DNA from: an uncultured Bacteroides sp.
GTDB lineage: Bacteria; Bacteroidota; Bacteroidia; Bacteroidales; Bacteroidaceae
Length of the DNA: 64,000 bases
Direction of reading: 5' to 3'
NCBI RefSeq assembly: GCF_959029255.1
Contig: NZ_CAUFUE010000019.1
Span: forward strand, 31,770-95,769
In this document: positions 1 through 7,743 of the stretch, one piece after another
Position numbering within the stretch: the stretch's first letter is position 1
Layout of the letters: the number at the start of each line of letters is the position of its first letter
Made by a program: the position numbers and the translations under genes
The notes under the pieces: generated by a model
The model's input: the letters and a program-made list of their open reading frames with translations, nothing else
Databases searched by the model: none
Told to the model about the DNA's origin: nothing

Positions 1-562
1 ACCCGAAGGAGCGGGAGAAGCCTCCTTTGGAGCGCGGTGCGCATCGAAAGCTTTTATCAATCATGGCGTGAAACCCACGAAGAAGAAATATTGTTTTGCC
101 GTAGTTCCGGCAACTACTCCCGAAGCCATGTCTGTCCGTGCCGGACGTATCTTCGATAAAAAGGGGTTGTTTGCGATAAAGCAACATCAGGACTCGTTGC
201 ATGTCGTTGAGCATATCCCTTCGGGCACATTGTCATACGCCTTGTTTGCGCCCGCGTCTACTTTGCATGAGGGATATCTCCGCTCGTCCGACACGGCATT
301 GTTGCTGATGGAACGTAAATCGGGAAAGAACTTGGACCTTGCCGTTTGTTGCCCCGACCTGCGTCCTGTACCCGATGAAAGAAAGGATTGGTATTCCACT
401 CCGTCAGTCGCTACATTGACCTTTGACGGGTTGTGGACGTTATCCGATGAAATGAAAAACAGAGATAATATACTGTCTTGTTCTTACGGGAAATCGAGTA
501 CCAGGCTGACTGTAAAGTTGGAAGAGGGATTGCCTTTATATGTCAGGCTAACCCCCCAATAA
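1..562 (+). CDS. PL8-family glycosaminoglycan lyase, C-terminal fragment (cut by window edge)
   Basis: The reading frame is open from base 2 with no stop before 562, so this is the 3' end of a larger gene; the ATG-like GTG at 68 is internal. The fragment (about 186 residues) aligns by eye with the C-terminal beta-sandwich region of the complete PL8 lyase at 2929-5817: both share an INHG motif (here FINHGVKP, there YINHGVAP) followed by a hydrophobic VxPATTPE/IQPTPEE strand. PL8 enzymes cleave chondroitin, dermatan or hyaluronan by beta-elimination, leaving unsaturated disaccharides. The catalytic alpha-toroid is outside the window, so activity cannot be judged. The last 15 bases overlap the tail of the convergent dihydrouridine synthase gene. 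A second lyase beside the chondroitin locus fits the GH88 and sulfatases found further right. Confidence 0.8.
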   Translation, partial: PEGAGEASFGARCASKAFINHGVKPTKKKYCFAVVPATTPEAMSVRAGRIFDKKGLFAIKQHQDSLHVVEHIPSGTLSYALFAPASTLHEGYLRSSDTALLLMERKSGKNLDLAVCCPDLRPVPDERKDWYSTPSVATLTFDGLWTLSDEMKNRDNILSCSYGKSSTRLTVKLEEGLPLYVRLTPQ

Positions 563-1495
563 GCTACTCACCGCCATTTCATAATTACTCAATTTCGTCG
601 CTTTATGAATAGCTTTCTTTGCTTTCCGGTCGCCTTCCGGCAGCAGATATTCCCAAAAGCTTTTCATCTTCATCAGCAGTTGCAGGTCTCCTCCTTGCAA
701 CTGTTCTTGATAAGCGCTGAACACTTCTGCGTGCAGTTGCCTTACTTTTTTCATCCTTTCATCGGCAGAAAGCGGATGCCCTTGGCTGTATTCCTCTGCC
801 AAAGCAGGATTGGCAAGCAGTCCGCGACCAATGACGATACCTGCCAGCCGGGGAAAACGGGCAGTGATGGTTTCTATATCTTCTACCGTATGTATATCTC
901 CATTGTAAAACAAGGGCTTGTCGCAACCGTTGTAGAAAGCCTCAAACCCATCGAGGTCAACGTCACCCTTGTATTGTTGCTTGCCTAGACGCGGATGCAG
1001 GATGATATGCGAAAGCGGTAATCCGTTCAGCAGCGGAAGCAGGGCGATGCATTCCTCTGCATTCTCCCATCCCAGCCGCAGTTTAACCGAGAAACGAATA
1101 TCCCGATGTCCCTCTACAGCCGTGTTCAGCAGCGTCGCCACTTCATCGGGGTAGGGCAACATGCCGGCACCGTTATGCCGTTTTGCCAACATCGGGAACG
1201 GGCATCCCAGGTTTATATCCACTTCCTCATAACCGTTTTCGGTGAAAAGGCTCATCACTTGTTCAAACTTCTCCGGTTGCGGAGCTATCAATTGAGGTAT
1301 CAGATGCAATCCCCGGTTATTGTCCGGAGCAATATCCCGTACGTCCTTGCGGCGGATTTCTCCATGCTCCACACGTACAAACGGGGAGTAGTAAGTTTCA
1401 ATACCCCCGAATATTCGGGCGTGCGCCCGGCGATAGACTGCATCTGTGTAGCCTTGAAGCGGGGCGAAGTAGATAGGTAACTGGTTCTCGTTCAT
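548..1495 (-). CDS. tRNA-dihydrouridine synthase (Dus family)
   Basis: A 315-residue FMN-dependent tRNA-dihydrouridine synthase, which reduces uridines in the tRNA D-loop with NADPH. Visible family marks are the N-terminal FAPLQGYTD strand, the NLGCP segment with the catalytic cysteine followed by a RHNGAGML loop, the SVKLRLGW strand in the middle of the TIM barrel, HPRLGKQQYKG, and a glycine-rich phosphate-binding VIGRGLLANP near the C-terminus. Length and motif order are normal for the family; which of the DusA/B/C groups it belongs to is not decided here. It is a housekeeping gene between two chondroitin lyases. The start at 1495 lies only five bases after a -7 box, so the mRNA may be leaderless. 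Confidence 0.9.
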   Translation of the reverse strand: MNENQLPIYFAPLQGYTDAVYRRAHARIFGGIETYYSPFVRVEHGEIRRKDVRDIAPDNNRGLHLIPQLIAPQPEKFEQVMSLFTENGYEEVDINLGCPFPMLAKRHNGAGMLPYPDEVATLLNTAVEGHRDIRFSVKLRLGWENAEECIALLPLLNGLPLSHIILHPRLGKQQYKGDVDLDGFEAFYNGCDKPLFYNGDIHTVEDIETITARFPRLAGIVIGRGLLANPALAEEYSQGHPLSADERMKKVRQLHAEVFSAYQEQLQGGDLQLLMKMKSFWEYLLPEGDRKAKKAIHKATKLSNYEMAVSSLLGG

Positions 1496-1500
1496 GCGGG

Positions 1501-1508
1501 CAAAGATA
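1501..1508 (-). promoter_or_regulatory. -7 promoter element of the dihydrouridine synthase gene
   Basis: On the minus strand the sequence reads TATCTTTG, a full match to the Bacteroides -7 consensus TAnnTTTG, followed by CCCGC and the ATG at 1495. With a start of transcription a few bases past the box, the message would begin at or next to the AUG. Confidence 0.55.
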
Positions 1509-1645
1509 CATGTTTTAGAGTAAAGATGAATGCATTTTTACCATTATACTCTCATAGACAGTGCTTGTAGTAAAACTCTTCATGCGCTAGAGATGCTTCT
1601 GTTCAGCCCTCAGGAGTTGGCGATGATGCTTAAAGGCCAAGGTTT

Positions 1646-1740
1646 GTGCCACCCTATTGGCACAGTCTTGCCACTCCATTGGCACTGCCTTGCCAATACG
1701 GTGGCACAACTGTGCCAATAGGGTGGCACAACTTGGGCAC
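1646..1740. repeat. 22-bp-period array of imperfect palindromes, array 1 (GTGCCA word)
   Basis: Four 18-bp units, GTGCCACCCTATTGGCAC (1646), TTGCCACTCCATTGGCAC (1668), TTGCCAATACGGTGGCAC (1690) and GTGCCAATAGGGTGGCAC (1712), are separated by 4-nt spacers, giving an exact 22-bp period, and are followed by a half unit ending TGGGCAC. Each unit is an inverted repeat of GTGCCA or TTGCCA. The centre of unit 4 is the reverse complement of that of unit 1, so 1644-1666 and 1709-1731 form a perfect 23-bp inverted repeat. It lies in the gap upstream of the dihydrouridine synthase gene. Function unknown. Confidence 0.85.
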
Positions 1741-1791
1741 TATTTGATTACCGCCTTGGCGCAGTTAGGACATGCAAAAAAGATGTGGGGT

Positions 1792-2118
1792 TTATATATG
1801 GGAAGAGTGGTGTATCAGATGGTTTAGTCTTATTTTGCATTGATGAGATAGGGATATGATATTTGCCTTGAATGTATTGAGTGACTTCTTTATGCGTTTG
1901 ATACGAGTAGGTTTATAGTCTTCATTATCACGAAGTTTCAATAGGGCATTTCCAAATACGCAGCAAGTACACTTTAAAAGACCTTTTGAAGCCTCCTCTA
2001 CATTATCCAGCACATCGTCTAAAGGGAAATTTTCTTCGATAAAAGCAAATAGATTATTGGATTTCTCCATTTTCTGCATCCATTTGCAGGGGCTGTAAGG
2101 ACAGTCGGATTTGGTCAT
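1792..2118 (-). CDS. small hypothetical protein
   Basis: A 108-residue open frame that I do not recognise. It has a CPYSPCKW start, an acidic middle, a CTCC pair and a basic, isoleucine-rich end (KPTRIKRIKKSL). There is no signal peptide or membrane segment. No good -7 element is visible directly upstream of 2118. The four cysteines in two pairs could bind metal, but that is only a guess. It stands alone in a 1.4-kb gap otherwise filled with repeats, so it may be a decayed or spurious gene. Confidence 0.4.
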   Translation of the reverse strand: MTKSDCPYSPCKWMQKMEKSNNLFAFIEENFPLDDVLDNVEEASKGLLKCTCCVFGNALLKLRDNEDYKPTRIKRIKKSLNTFKANIISLSHQCKIRLNHLIHHSSHI

Positions 2119-2166
2119 GGTATCAAACTTTAAGTTTATATATTGTTCCCATCAGCCAATAAAAAT

Positions 2167-2355
2167 GACGTGGAAACTATTGACATTATTATGCAGTTAC
2201 TAGGTACCGGTTAGAACCTTCGAAGAACATAATAAGCAATAGCTCCACGTCAAGAAGATATATAACAAAGTTATATGCAACTTGGACGTGGAGACTCTCA
2301 CTTATTATCTGCTCTTCTCAAAAAATAACCGGTTTCTCGTAACAGCAAACAATAA
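2167..2355. repeat. cluster of interlocking inverted repeats
   Basis: GACGTGGA occurs at 2167-2174 and 2285-2292, with its inverse TCCACGTC at 2244-2251. The same halves carry CTATTG/CAATAG and ATTATG/CATAAT in matching order, making one long imperfect hairpin. The centre holds GGTACCGG, and a second ACCGG lies near 2329. A separate 17-bp palindrome, ATATAACAAAGTTATAT, is at 2260-2276. No gene is seen here. It could be the remnant of a small non-autonomous mobile element. Confidence 0.5.
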
Positions 2356-2680
2356 AATGATTTTCTCCAAATCAAAAAAACGCATCTTTTCCCACTTCAA
2401 GGAGAAGATGCGGCAAAGATATATATTTTTCTGATTATCGGCAGGGATAAAGCTTTATTATTTCGCATGTACGATTTATCTCTGTTGACTTCCGCCTGTA
2501 TTTTTAATTGTACCGAATTCGGTATAATTAAAAATCGGAGTTGTATAACATCTTCTATTCACCTATTTATTGTGGAGTACTTTTAGGCTGAACCATCTGA
2601 AAATAATATGTTCTTGCATTTGATTCCGAGCCTTATCCCTCATTGAAATATTAAGGAATGCGTCAAAATAGAAAATCACT

Positions 2681-2776
2681 ATCATTCTGTCACCCTGAGC
2701 GTAGTCGAAGGGTCTCATCCCTTATGTTGGTAGAGGAGATGAGATGCTTCGACTACGCTCAGCATGACAGAATGAT
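2681..2776. repeat. REP-like hairpin with 39-bp arms (GTCACCCTGAGCGTAGTCGAAG type)
   Basis: The arms at 2681-2719 and 2738-2776 match as inverted copies at 35 of 39 positions around an 18-nt loop. The arm core CTGAGCGTAGTCGAAG is a sequence word common in Bacteroidota intergenic DNA. It sits downstream of the minus-strand PL8 lyase gene and may help end or protect its mRNA. Outside it lie GTCAAAA (2662-2668) and TTTTGAC (2790-2796), the outer pair seen in other gaps of this window. Confidence 0.8.
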
Positions 2777-2928
2777 AAGTCTTTCAGGGTTTTGACACAC
2801 ACTCCCGTAATATCCGTATTCTGTACTTTTATCTTTGCTCTATTTATTTTTTAGATTTTACTTCTTAAAAATAAGATTGTATATGAGTGAATAATTTAGT
2901 TATGTTACTACATTCCGTCCGAAAGATA

Positions 2929-5817
2929 TTACTCCTGTGATAACGTAAACTCCACCGGTTGCCCATGCTGGCACGTCACGGTGACAATCGTCTCTGCCTG
3001 GTTGGTATGTACGGTTACTTTCTCATGGGGTGTTGCGCTTCTCCATTTGCCTTTTAGAACCAGTTTCTTTTCAATGGGGCGGCTTGGCTCTTTGGTGGTA
3101 TAGGCCTTTTCGGAGATATTCAAGTTGGGGTCGCAGACGCTGAGCAAGAGGTTGGCGCCCGCTTGCTTCCGCATCACCATTGTTTCGGCAGGGATGGAGA
3201 GGAAGATTTTATCTTTTGCGGGAAGATAGGTCTCAAAGGCGGCGTATGCGGTGATACCCGTCGGCTCGTCGGCAACTACATGGGCGATGCTGTCTTTTTG
3301 GAGTACACGGTAAGGAACTTCCCGGCGGGCGGCATTCAGTTCTTCCGGGGTGGGCTGTATCAGTACCATGTATTCGTACTGGGCATTTTGCGGCGCTACT
3401 CCATGATTGATGTAGGCGGACGCGAAAGTTCCCTGCGTCTTGGCACGAGTCTTTTCATGGCGGGAGTCTTGCCGGGCAATCTGTATCTGCACGTTGTCGC
3501 CATCTACCAGATAGTAATTGTTGTATCCGTCTTGGATGCAATGGCGCTTTCCGTCATTCAACTCCAGATGGAAAGGCTTGTCTTTCAGTTTGCCGTCTAT
3601 GTGGATATCATTCTTTCCTTGTTGAAAAGTACTCTGAAAAAGAGTCGTTTCGGTTGGGAAAGAAGCGTTGCTGTTGCTGATGCCTGTACCCAGGCATATC
3701 ATGCGGTTATCGAAACAGAAAACGGACTTGCGGGCAACGAAATCGGGGGTGAAGTTTTTCAGGTTACGTTCCATCAGCTTCATGGCAAACATGCCGTTCT
3801 TCTCTTCCAATGAACTGCTGCCTGAGAAGTTTTCTTTGGAATGTGCCATGGTGGTGCCGGGCAGGGGGCTGTCCAGCAAATCAAAAGGCAGATGTATCGT
3901 GGTGGTTCCCGGCAGACGGTTCCAGTCCCATCCGTTTTCGTCGAAGCCACTGGCTTTGCGGGAGGGGTAACCCATGATTTGAACGGAGCCGTAACTTTGG
4001 TAACGTCCGTAGCGGTTGTCTTTCTTGTAAATCTCGGCTCCCCACACGTCGGTGGTGTAACCTTTCAGGGTCACCATCCAGTCGTTGCGGCGGAAGATAC
4101 CTGCCGAACCGTAGTTGTATACGAAGAAGCCTTGCGGCGCTTTTGCGGGGGTAATTCCTTCTTTCCTGAAATAGGCGGCTTCCGGGGTGTTCTCGTCACA
4201 AAGCCGCAGGTAGTCCGCCGCTAAGTGGTGGTCGAAGGGATTGCCTTCTCCCGATAAATCTCCGGCAAGGGCAAGGTGGGCGAAGGCTGCTACGTCATCC
4301 TCTTTCATGGAGAAGCCGAAAGGATGCCTTCCACTGATTCCGATACCCCATTCGTAGCGGTTGCAATAGTTGCGCATGGAGATGAACGCGGACTTCAGCA
4401 CTTGGCGTGCTTCCACGGTGGGGACATACCGGGTATGGGCGGTGAGTGCGGTGAATTGTCCTGCCATGGCAAGCACGCCTGTGGTGTAGGCAGGATAAAA
4501 TCCTCCGTGGTGGAAGGTGGTTCCGTCTACTTTGATGCCGCCGATGGTGCCCGGACTGTATTGTAAGGAGCCGCTCAACCATCTGGAGTGTGCCTGCAAT
4601 GCGCGTGCCCGTTCCCTTTCGTCCACAAACATGAGGGCGGATACGGTTTTCGCCATCAGCAGGGTGTGCCAGCTATCCAGTAATTCGTCCCGCCCGTATT
4701 GGAAAGGTATCCTTGTTTCCTGCAATGCCGACCAGAAGATGAGCGCTGAAAGAATATTGTCCCTGTTGGGAGCTTTCCAGATGGCATCGCGCATCAGCCA
4801 TGCTGTGGTATATATTTTTCGTACCTGATAACCATAGTGATGGTTAGTGCCCATGCCGCTGCCGAAAGCGAAACCTTGGTTGATGGCATAGTCCCAGACG
4901 AGGAAATAGTTCTTTGCCGATTGGGCGGAATGGTTGTAACAGGCATCATAGGCAAAGCCCGAAAGCATATCTTCCAGGTCGTTCCAGGAGAGTTCGCCTT
5001 TTTGCCGGTCCAGTTCGTCGGGCGCTACGATGGGAGCCCCCTTAAAACCGTTGCCGGAAGGGCGGATGTTGGCAGCCTTAAAGGTACTGTAGGCTTTTGA
5101 TACGCTTTTCTTGGGGGCTTCCCGGATGTCGAGCGCAGCGGTCAGCCGTGCTTCTACGGTAGCCAGTTCTTGTTTTTCGGCTGCGGTCAATGATTGGCTG
5201 AGGGGTAGGTCGTATTGATATTGTTCCCATTGCCAGACGCGGCACCAATGCCATAGGTCGCGGTAGGTGAGTGAATTGTTGGTAGGCATCTGCAGGTCGG
5301 GGGTGGTGCGGTCATTGATTTTCTTTACGGGGAAGGTCAGGCGGTCTATGAAGACACGCCCTGCACGGTTGGGGGCGACGATGCGGTAGCCGGCAATTTC
5401 TTTTTCCTGCTTGTCTCCCTGCGTATGCTTGAAACTTATCCAGCAAGCGCGCCATCCGGCGGCATACAGGCGGAAACCGAAGTGATGGGAAACATGCCCG
5501 GTGGGAGAGTAGAATTCAAAACGCAGGGAGTCTTGCTGAGGTTGCTCATTGTATATCCACAGAGTAATTCCGTTGTCGCCGTCCAAGGTAAAAGCGGACT
5601 GGGACGGGATGTCCAACACACTGTTTGGAGAGAATTTCCATTCCAGGCTCTTATTGCCTTCTTTATAGTATAATGACGATAGGGCCAACTCTTGTTCATG
5701 GGAACTCTTGAAGTTCAGGGGAATGCCTTCTTCAAAGCCGATGAATTGGGCAAAGGCGGGGGAACCAAGATAGAATAAGATGAATAATAGCAGATAGTTT
5801 CTTCGGGTCATAGCCAT
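2929..5817 (-). CDS. PL8 chondroitin/hyaluronan lyase (chondroitin ABC lyase type)
   Basis: A secreted 962-residue glycosaminoglycan lyase with signal peptide MAMTRRNYLLLFILFYLGS ending AFAQ. Residues about 25-165 look like the jelly-roll N-terminal lyase domain, 180-560 the alpha-toroid, and the rest the beta-sandwich domains. The catalytic residues known from Proteus chondroitin ABC lyase can be placed: His437 and Tyr444 in FHHGGFYPAY, Arg497 in SGRHPFG, and Glu595 in WGAEIYKKDNRYGRYQ. It should cleave chondroitin or dermatan sulfate and hyaluronan by beta-elimination into 4,5-unsaturated disaccharides, probably in the periplasm or at the cell surface. It follows the SusC1/SusD1 pair on the same strand after a 381-bp gap with its own -7 box. 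The exact substrate range is not decided by the sequence. Confidence 0.92.
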   Translation of the reverse strand: MAMTRRNYLLLFILFYLGSPAFAQFIGFEEGIPLNFKSSHEQELALSSLYYKEGNKSLEWKFSPNSVLDIPSQSAFTLDGDNGITLWIYNEQPQQDSLRFEFYSPTGHVSHHFGFRLYAAGWRACWISFKHTQGDKQEKEIAGYRIVAPNRAGRVFIDRLTFPVKKINDRTTPDLQMPTNNSLTYRDLWHWCRVWQWEQYQYDLPLSQSLTAAEKQELATVEARLTAALDIREAPKKSVSKAYSTFKAANIRPSGNGFKGAPIVAPDELDRQKGELSWNDLEDMLSGFAYDACYNHSAQSAKNYFLVWDYAINQGFAFGSGMGTNHHYGYQVRKIYTTAWLMRDAIWKAPNRDNILSALIFWSALQETRIPFQYGRDELLDSWHTLLMAKTVSALMFVDERERARALQAHSRWLSGSLQYSPGTIGGIKVDGTTFHHGGFYPAYTTGVLAMAGQFTALTAHTRYVPTVEARQVLKSAFISMRNYCNRYEWGIGISGRHPFGFSMKEDDVAAFAHLALAGDLSGEGNPFDHHLAADYLRLCDENTPEAAYFRKEGITPAKAPQGFFVYNYGSAGIFRRNDWMVTLKGYTTDVWGAEIYKKDNRYGRYQSYGSVQIMGYPSRKASGFDENGWDWNRLPGTTTIHLPFDLLDSPLPGTTMAHSKENFSGSSSLEEKNGMFAMKLMERNLKNFTPDFVARKSVFCFDNRMICLGTGISNSNASFPTETTLFQSTFQQGKNDIHIDGKLKDKPFHLELNDGKRHCIQDGYNNYYLVDGDNVQIQIARQDSRHEKTRAKTQGTFASAYINHGVAPQNAQYEYMVLIQPTPEELNAARREVPYRVLQKDSIAHVVADEPTGITAYAAFETYLPAKDKIFLSIPAETMVMRKQAGANLLLSVCDPNLNISEKAYTTKEPSRPIEKKLVLKGKWRSATPHEKVTVHTNQAETIVTVTCQHGQPVEFTLSQE

Positions 5818-5849
5818 CGGGGTAATTAAGGTGATTAATCAGTGTATGG

Positions 5850-5857
5850 CAAAATTA
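5850..5857 (-). promoter_or_regulatory. -7 promoter element of the PL8 lyase gene
   Basis: Minus-strand TAATTTTG matches TAnnTTTG and would place the transcript start about 25 bases before the ATG at 5817. Thirty bases upstream of it, 5888-5916 matches the SusC2 operator motif at only 12 of 29 positions, mostly in a TGT-C--AA--GGTA pattern, so control by the same regulator is possible but unproven. Confidence 0.45.
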
Positions 5858-6036
5858 CGGGATATGGTTATAATTATATGGGTGGATTGTACAAAACAGG
5901 TAGTTAAATCATTCATCTGTGACGGAAAACAGTTACTTTTGAATAAAAGTATACTTCTCTTGTATCAAAGAAATGAAGCAGGTGGAACAGCAGCAACGCC
6001 ATTTTGAGAGTACGGAGAAAAAGTAAGAGCAGGATG

Positions 6037-6173
6037 TGTCAAAAACACACGAGCACTTTCATAATGTTATAATATTAGGCGCGGATTACGCGGAATAACG
6101 TGGATTCAATAAGCTAAATCCGTGAAATCCGCGTAATTCGCGCCTAAAAGAAAGTGCTAAGAGGGTTTTGACA
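6037..6173. repeat. nested inverted repeat (AGGCGCGGATTACGCGGA family)
   Basis: Three nested inverted pairs share one centre: TGTCAAAA (6037-6044) with TTTTGACA (6166-6173); AGCACTTTC (6052-6060) with GAAAGTGCT (6150-6158); and TTAGGCGCGGATTACGCGGA (6075-6094) with its inverse at 6128-6147, one mismatch. The inner word recurs at 28764-28837 and 59926-59993. The element fills most of the gap between the SusD1 stop and the PL8 lyase promoter. Confidence 0.8.
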
Positions 6174-6198
6174 ACCTCTTTCTCTGTGTATCTATCTC

Positions 6199-7716
6199 TT
6201 AATAACCAGCATTATTACTCCAACCCGTCAGCTTGATTTGTGTAGACGGTATCGGGAAATAGTAGTGGCTATTTGCTTTCATCAGTGAAGACGGATAATA
6301 TTGAGTCTTAAATTCACCGACTTTTTCCCGACGAACGAGATTGAACCAACGCTTGTATTCTGCCAGGAACTCATAACCGCTTTCTGCGAATACCGCTTTA
6401 TCAAATTCTTCGCTGTTGGTGGTAGTGGTGATATTCGTAATACCGGCTCTTTTTTGTACTTGTTGCAAGCAATCCAAAGCTGTATTATTGACTGTCCCTG
6501 TTGCGAGGTTGGAGGCTTCGGCATACATCAGTAAGACTTCCGCATAGCGCAAGATGGGAGTAATACCGTTGGATTGCGCGCTGTTTCCGGCCGCTCCCTG
6601 GTTATAATCCTGATATTTGGCGATACATGGAAATCCATCCTGACTGTCTTGCCATTTCACGCTTCCCTTGGCGGTAGGCCACTCGGTCATATAATTGAAT
6701 TCCTTACGGGCGCCTTCGGGATATTGTGCCATATAGTCCGGGTCTGCATAGTAATCGGCCCAACCTGCTACTTTATAGTCGCGGGGATAGAATGACTTTC
6801 CGTATTGGCTGGCTACCTTGTTTTTCACTGAATTATGGATGGCGAACATGTGCTCATTGGCTTCTTCCTTCTTGGCTTCTTTCCATAAATCGGCATAGAC
6901 AGGTGTCAGGTACAGTCCCGAATGTTGGATGATATCCAGTGACTCTTCGGCTGCTTTTGCATAATACTCTTTACCGAGTTTCAACGGCCATCCTGCCATT
7001 GTCATATACACTTCGGAAAGCAAAGCTTTAGCTGCCCATTTTGACGGGGTGGAGCTGAAACCGCTACGGCTTTTGGCGGGAAGTGAAGTGGAGGCTTCTA
7101 TCAAATCGGGTACAATGACTTTGTTGTAGATTTCGGCTACCGAAGCACGTTCCTGATTAATGGGAACATCCATGGAAAGTGTAACGCAAGGTACGTCTCC
7201 AAAAATACGTACCAGGTAGAAGTAGCTTAGTGCGCGCATGAAGCGAGCTTCGGCAACCACGGCTTTGTACTGATTGGCAATCTTTTGGGATTCGGCCTTT
7301 TCTTCGTCTGTACTCCCGGTGACTTCAGGTATGGGAGTTCCGGCGATGAGCCGGTTGGCTCCTGTGATGACGCCCCAGAAAGTGGCCCATGAGGTATCCC
7401 AGTCTGCTGTATTTGAGCTGATGCTGGGGGTTAGCTGGATGATGTAATCAAGCACGTTGTTGGGTTTCGGAGAACTTACCATCTGGTCACCGGCACAGTC
7501 GATGCGCATCATGCGGCAATTGAAACCGTAGTTATCGTGCCACAAATTCTTATAGAGTCCGGTAGCGGCGAGTTCTACTTTCTTCAGTTCTATTTCTTGT
7601 CCTTCCTGATTGTATTCTTCTTCAGTGACAAAGGATGGGGGATATTGGTCTAAGTCTACGCATGAAGTAGTAAGAGCCAGGCAACATCCTAAAGTGATAT
7701 ATATTAATTTCTTCAT
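6199..7716 (-). CDS. SusD/RagB-like glycan-binding lipoprotein (pair 1)
   Basis: A 505-residue outer-membrane lipoprotein: signal peptide MKKLIYITLGCCLALTTSC with the lipid cysteine at residue 19, followed by DLDQYPP, a typical SusD start. The N-terminal TPR-like helices (KNLWHDNYG, GVITGANRLI, AEARFMRALSYFYLVRIFGDVP) and the C-terminal SusD part (RYAEVLLMYAEASNLA, ending YYFPIPSTQI) are visible. SusD proteins cap their SusC partner and hand oligosaccharides into the transporter. It follows its SusC gene by 27 bases and is surely cotranscribed. In this locus the ligand is probably chondroitin or hyaluronan oligosaccharide, an inference from the neighbours. Confidence 0.95.
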   Translation of the reverse strand: MKKLIYITLGCCLALTTSCVDLDQYPPSFVTEEEYNQEGQEIELKKVELAATGLYKNLWHDNYGFNCRMMRIDCAGDQMVSSPKPNNVLDYIIQLTPSISSNTADWDTSWATFWGVITGANRLIAGTPIPEVTGSTDEEKAESQKIANQYKAVVAEARFMRALSYFYLVRIFGDVPCVTLSMDVPINQERASVAEIYNKVIVPDLIEASTSLPAKSRSGFSSTPSKWAAKALLSEVYMTMAGWPLKLGKEYYAKAAEESLDIIQHSGLYLTPVYADLWKEAKKEEANEHMFAIHNSVKNKVASQYGKSFYPRDYKVAGWADYYADPDYMAQYPEGARKEFNYMTEWPTAKGSVKWQDSQDGFPCIAKYQDYNQGAAGNSAQSNGITPILRYAEVLLMYAEASNLATGTVNNTALDCLQQVQKRAGITNITTTTNSEEFDKAVFAESGYEFLAEYKRWFNLVRREKVGEFKTQYYPSSLMKANSHYYFPIPSTQIKLTGWSNNAGY

Positions 7717-7743
7717 ATCTGTATTATTTTTATGGATTATGTA

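Noticed and set aside
605..988. Plus-strand frames over the dihydrouridine synthase gene
   Set aside because: Shadow frames antisense to a gene with clear family motifs.
1530..1721. Plus-strand 63-codon frame running into array 1
   Set aside because: Its end is made of the palindromic repeat units and it has no recognisable start signal; not coding.
1646..1740. CRISPR array
   Set aside because: Repeats are palindromic 18-mers with 4-nt spacers, far too short for CRISPR spacers, and no cas gene is near any of the three arrays.
3163..3813. Plus-strand frame of 216 codons
   Set aside because: Antisense to the PL8 lyase with its intact catalytic residues; a shadow frame.
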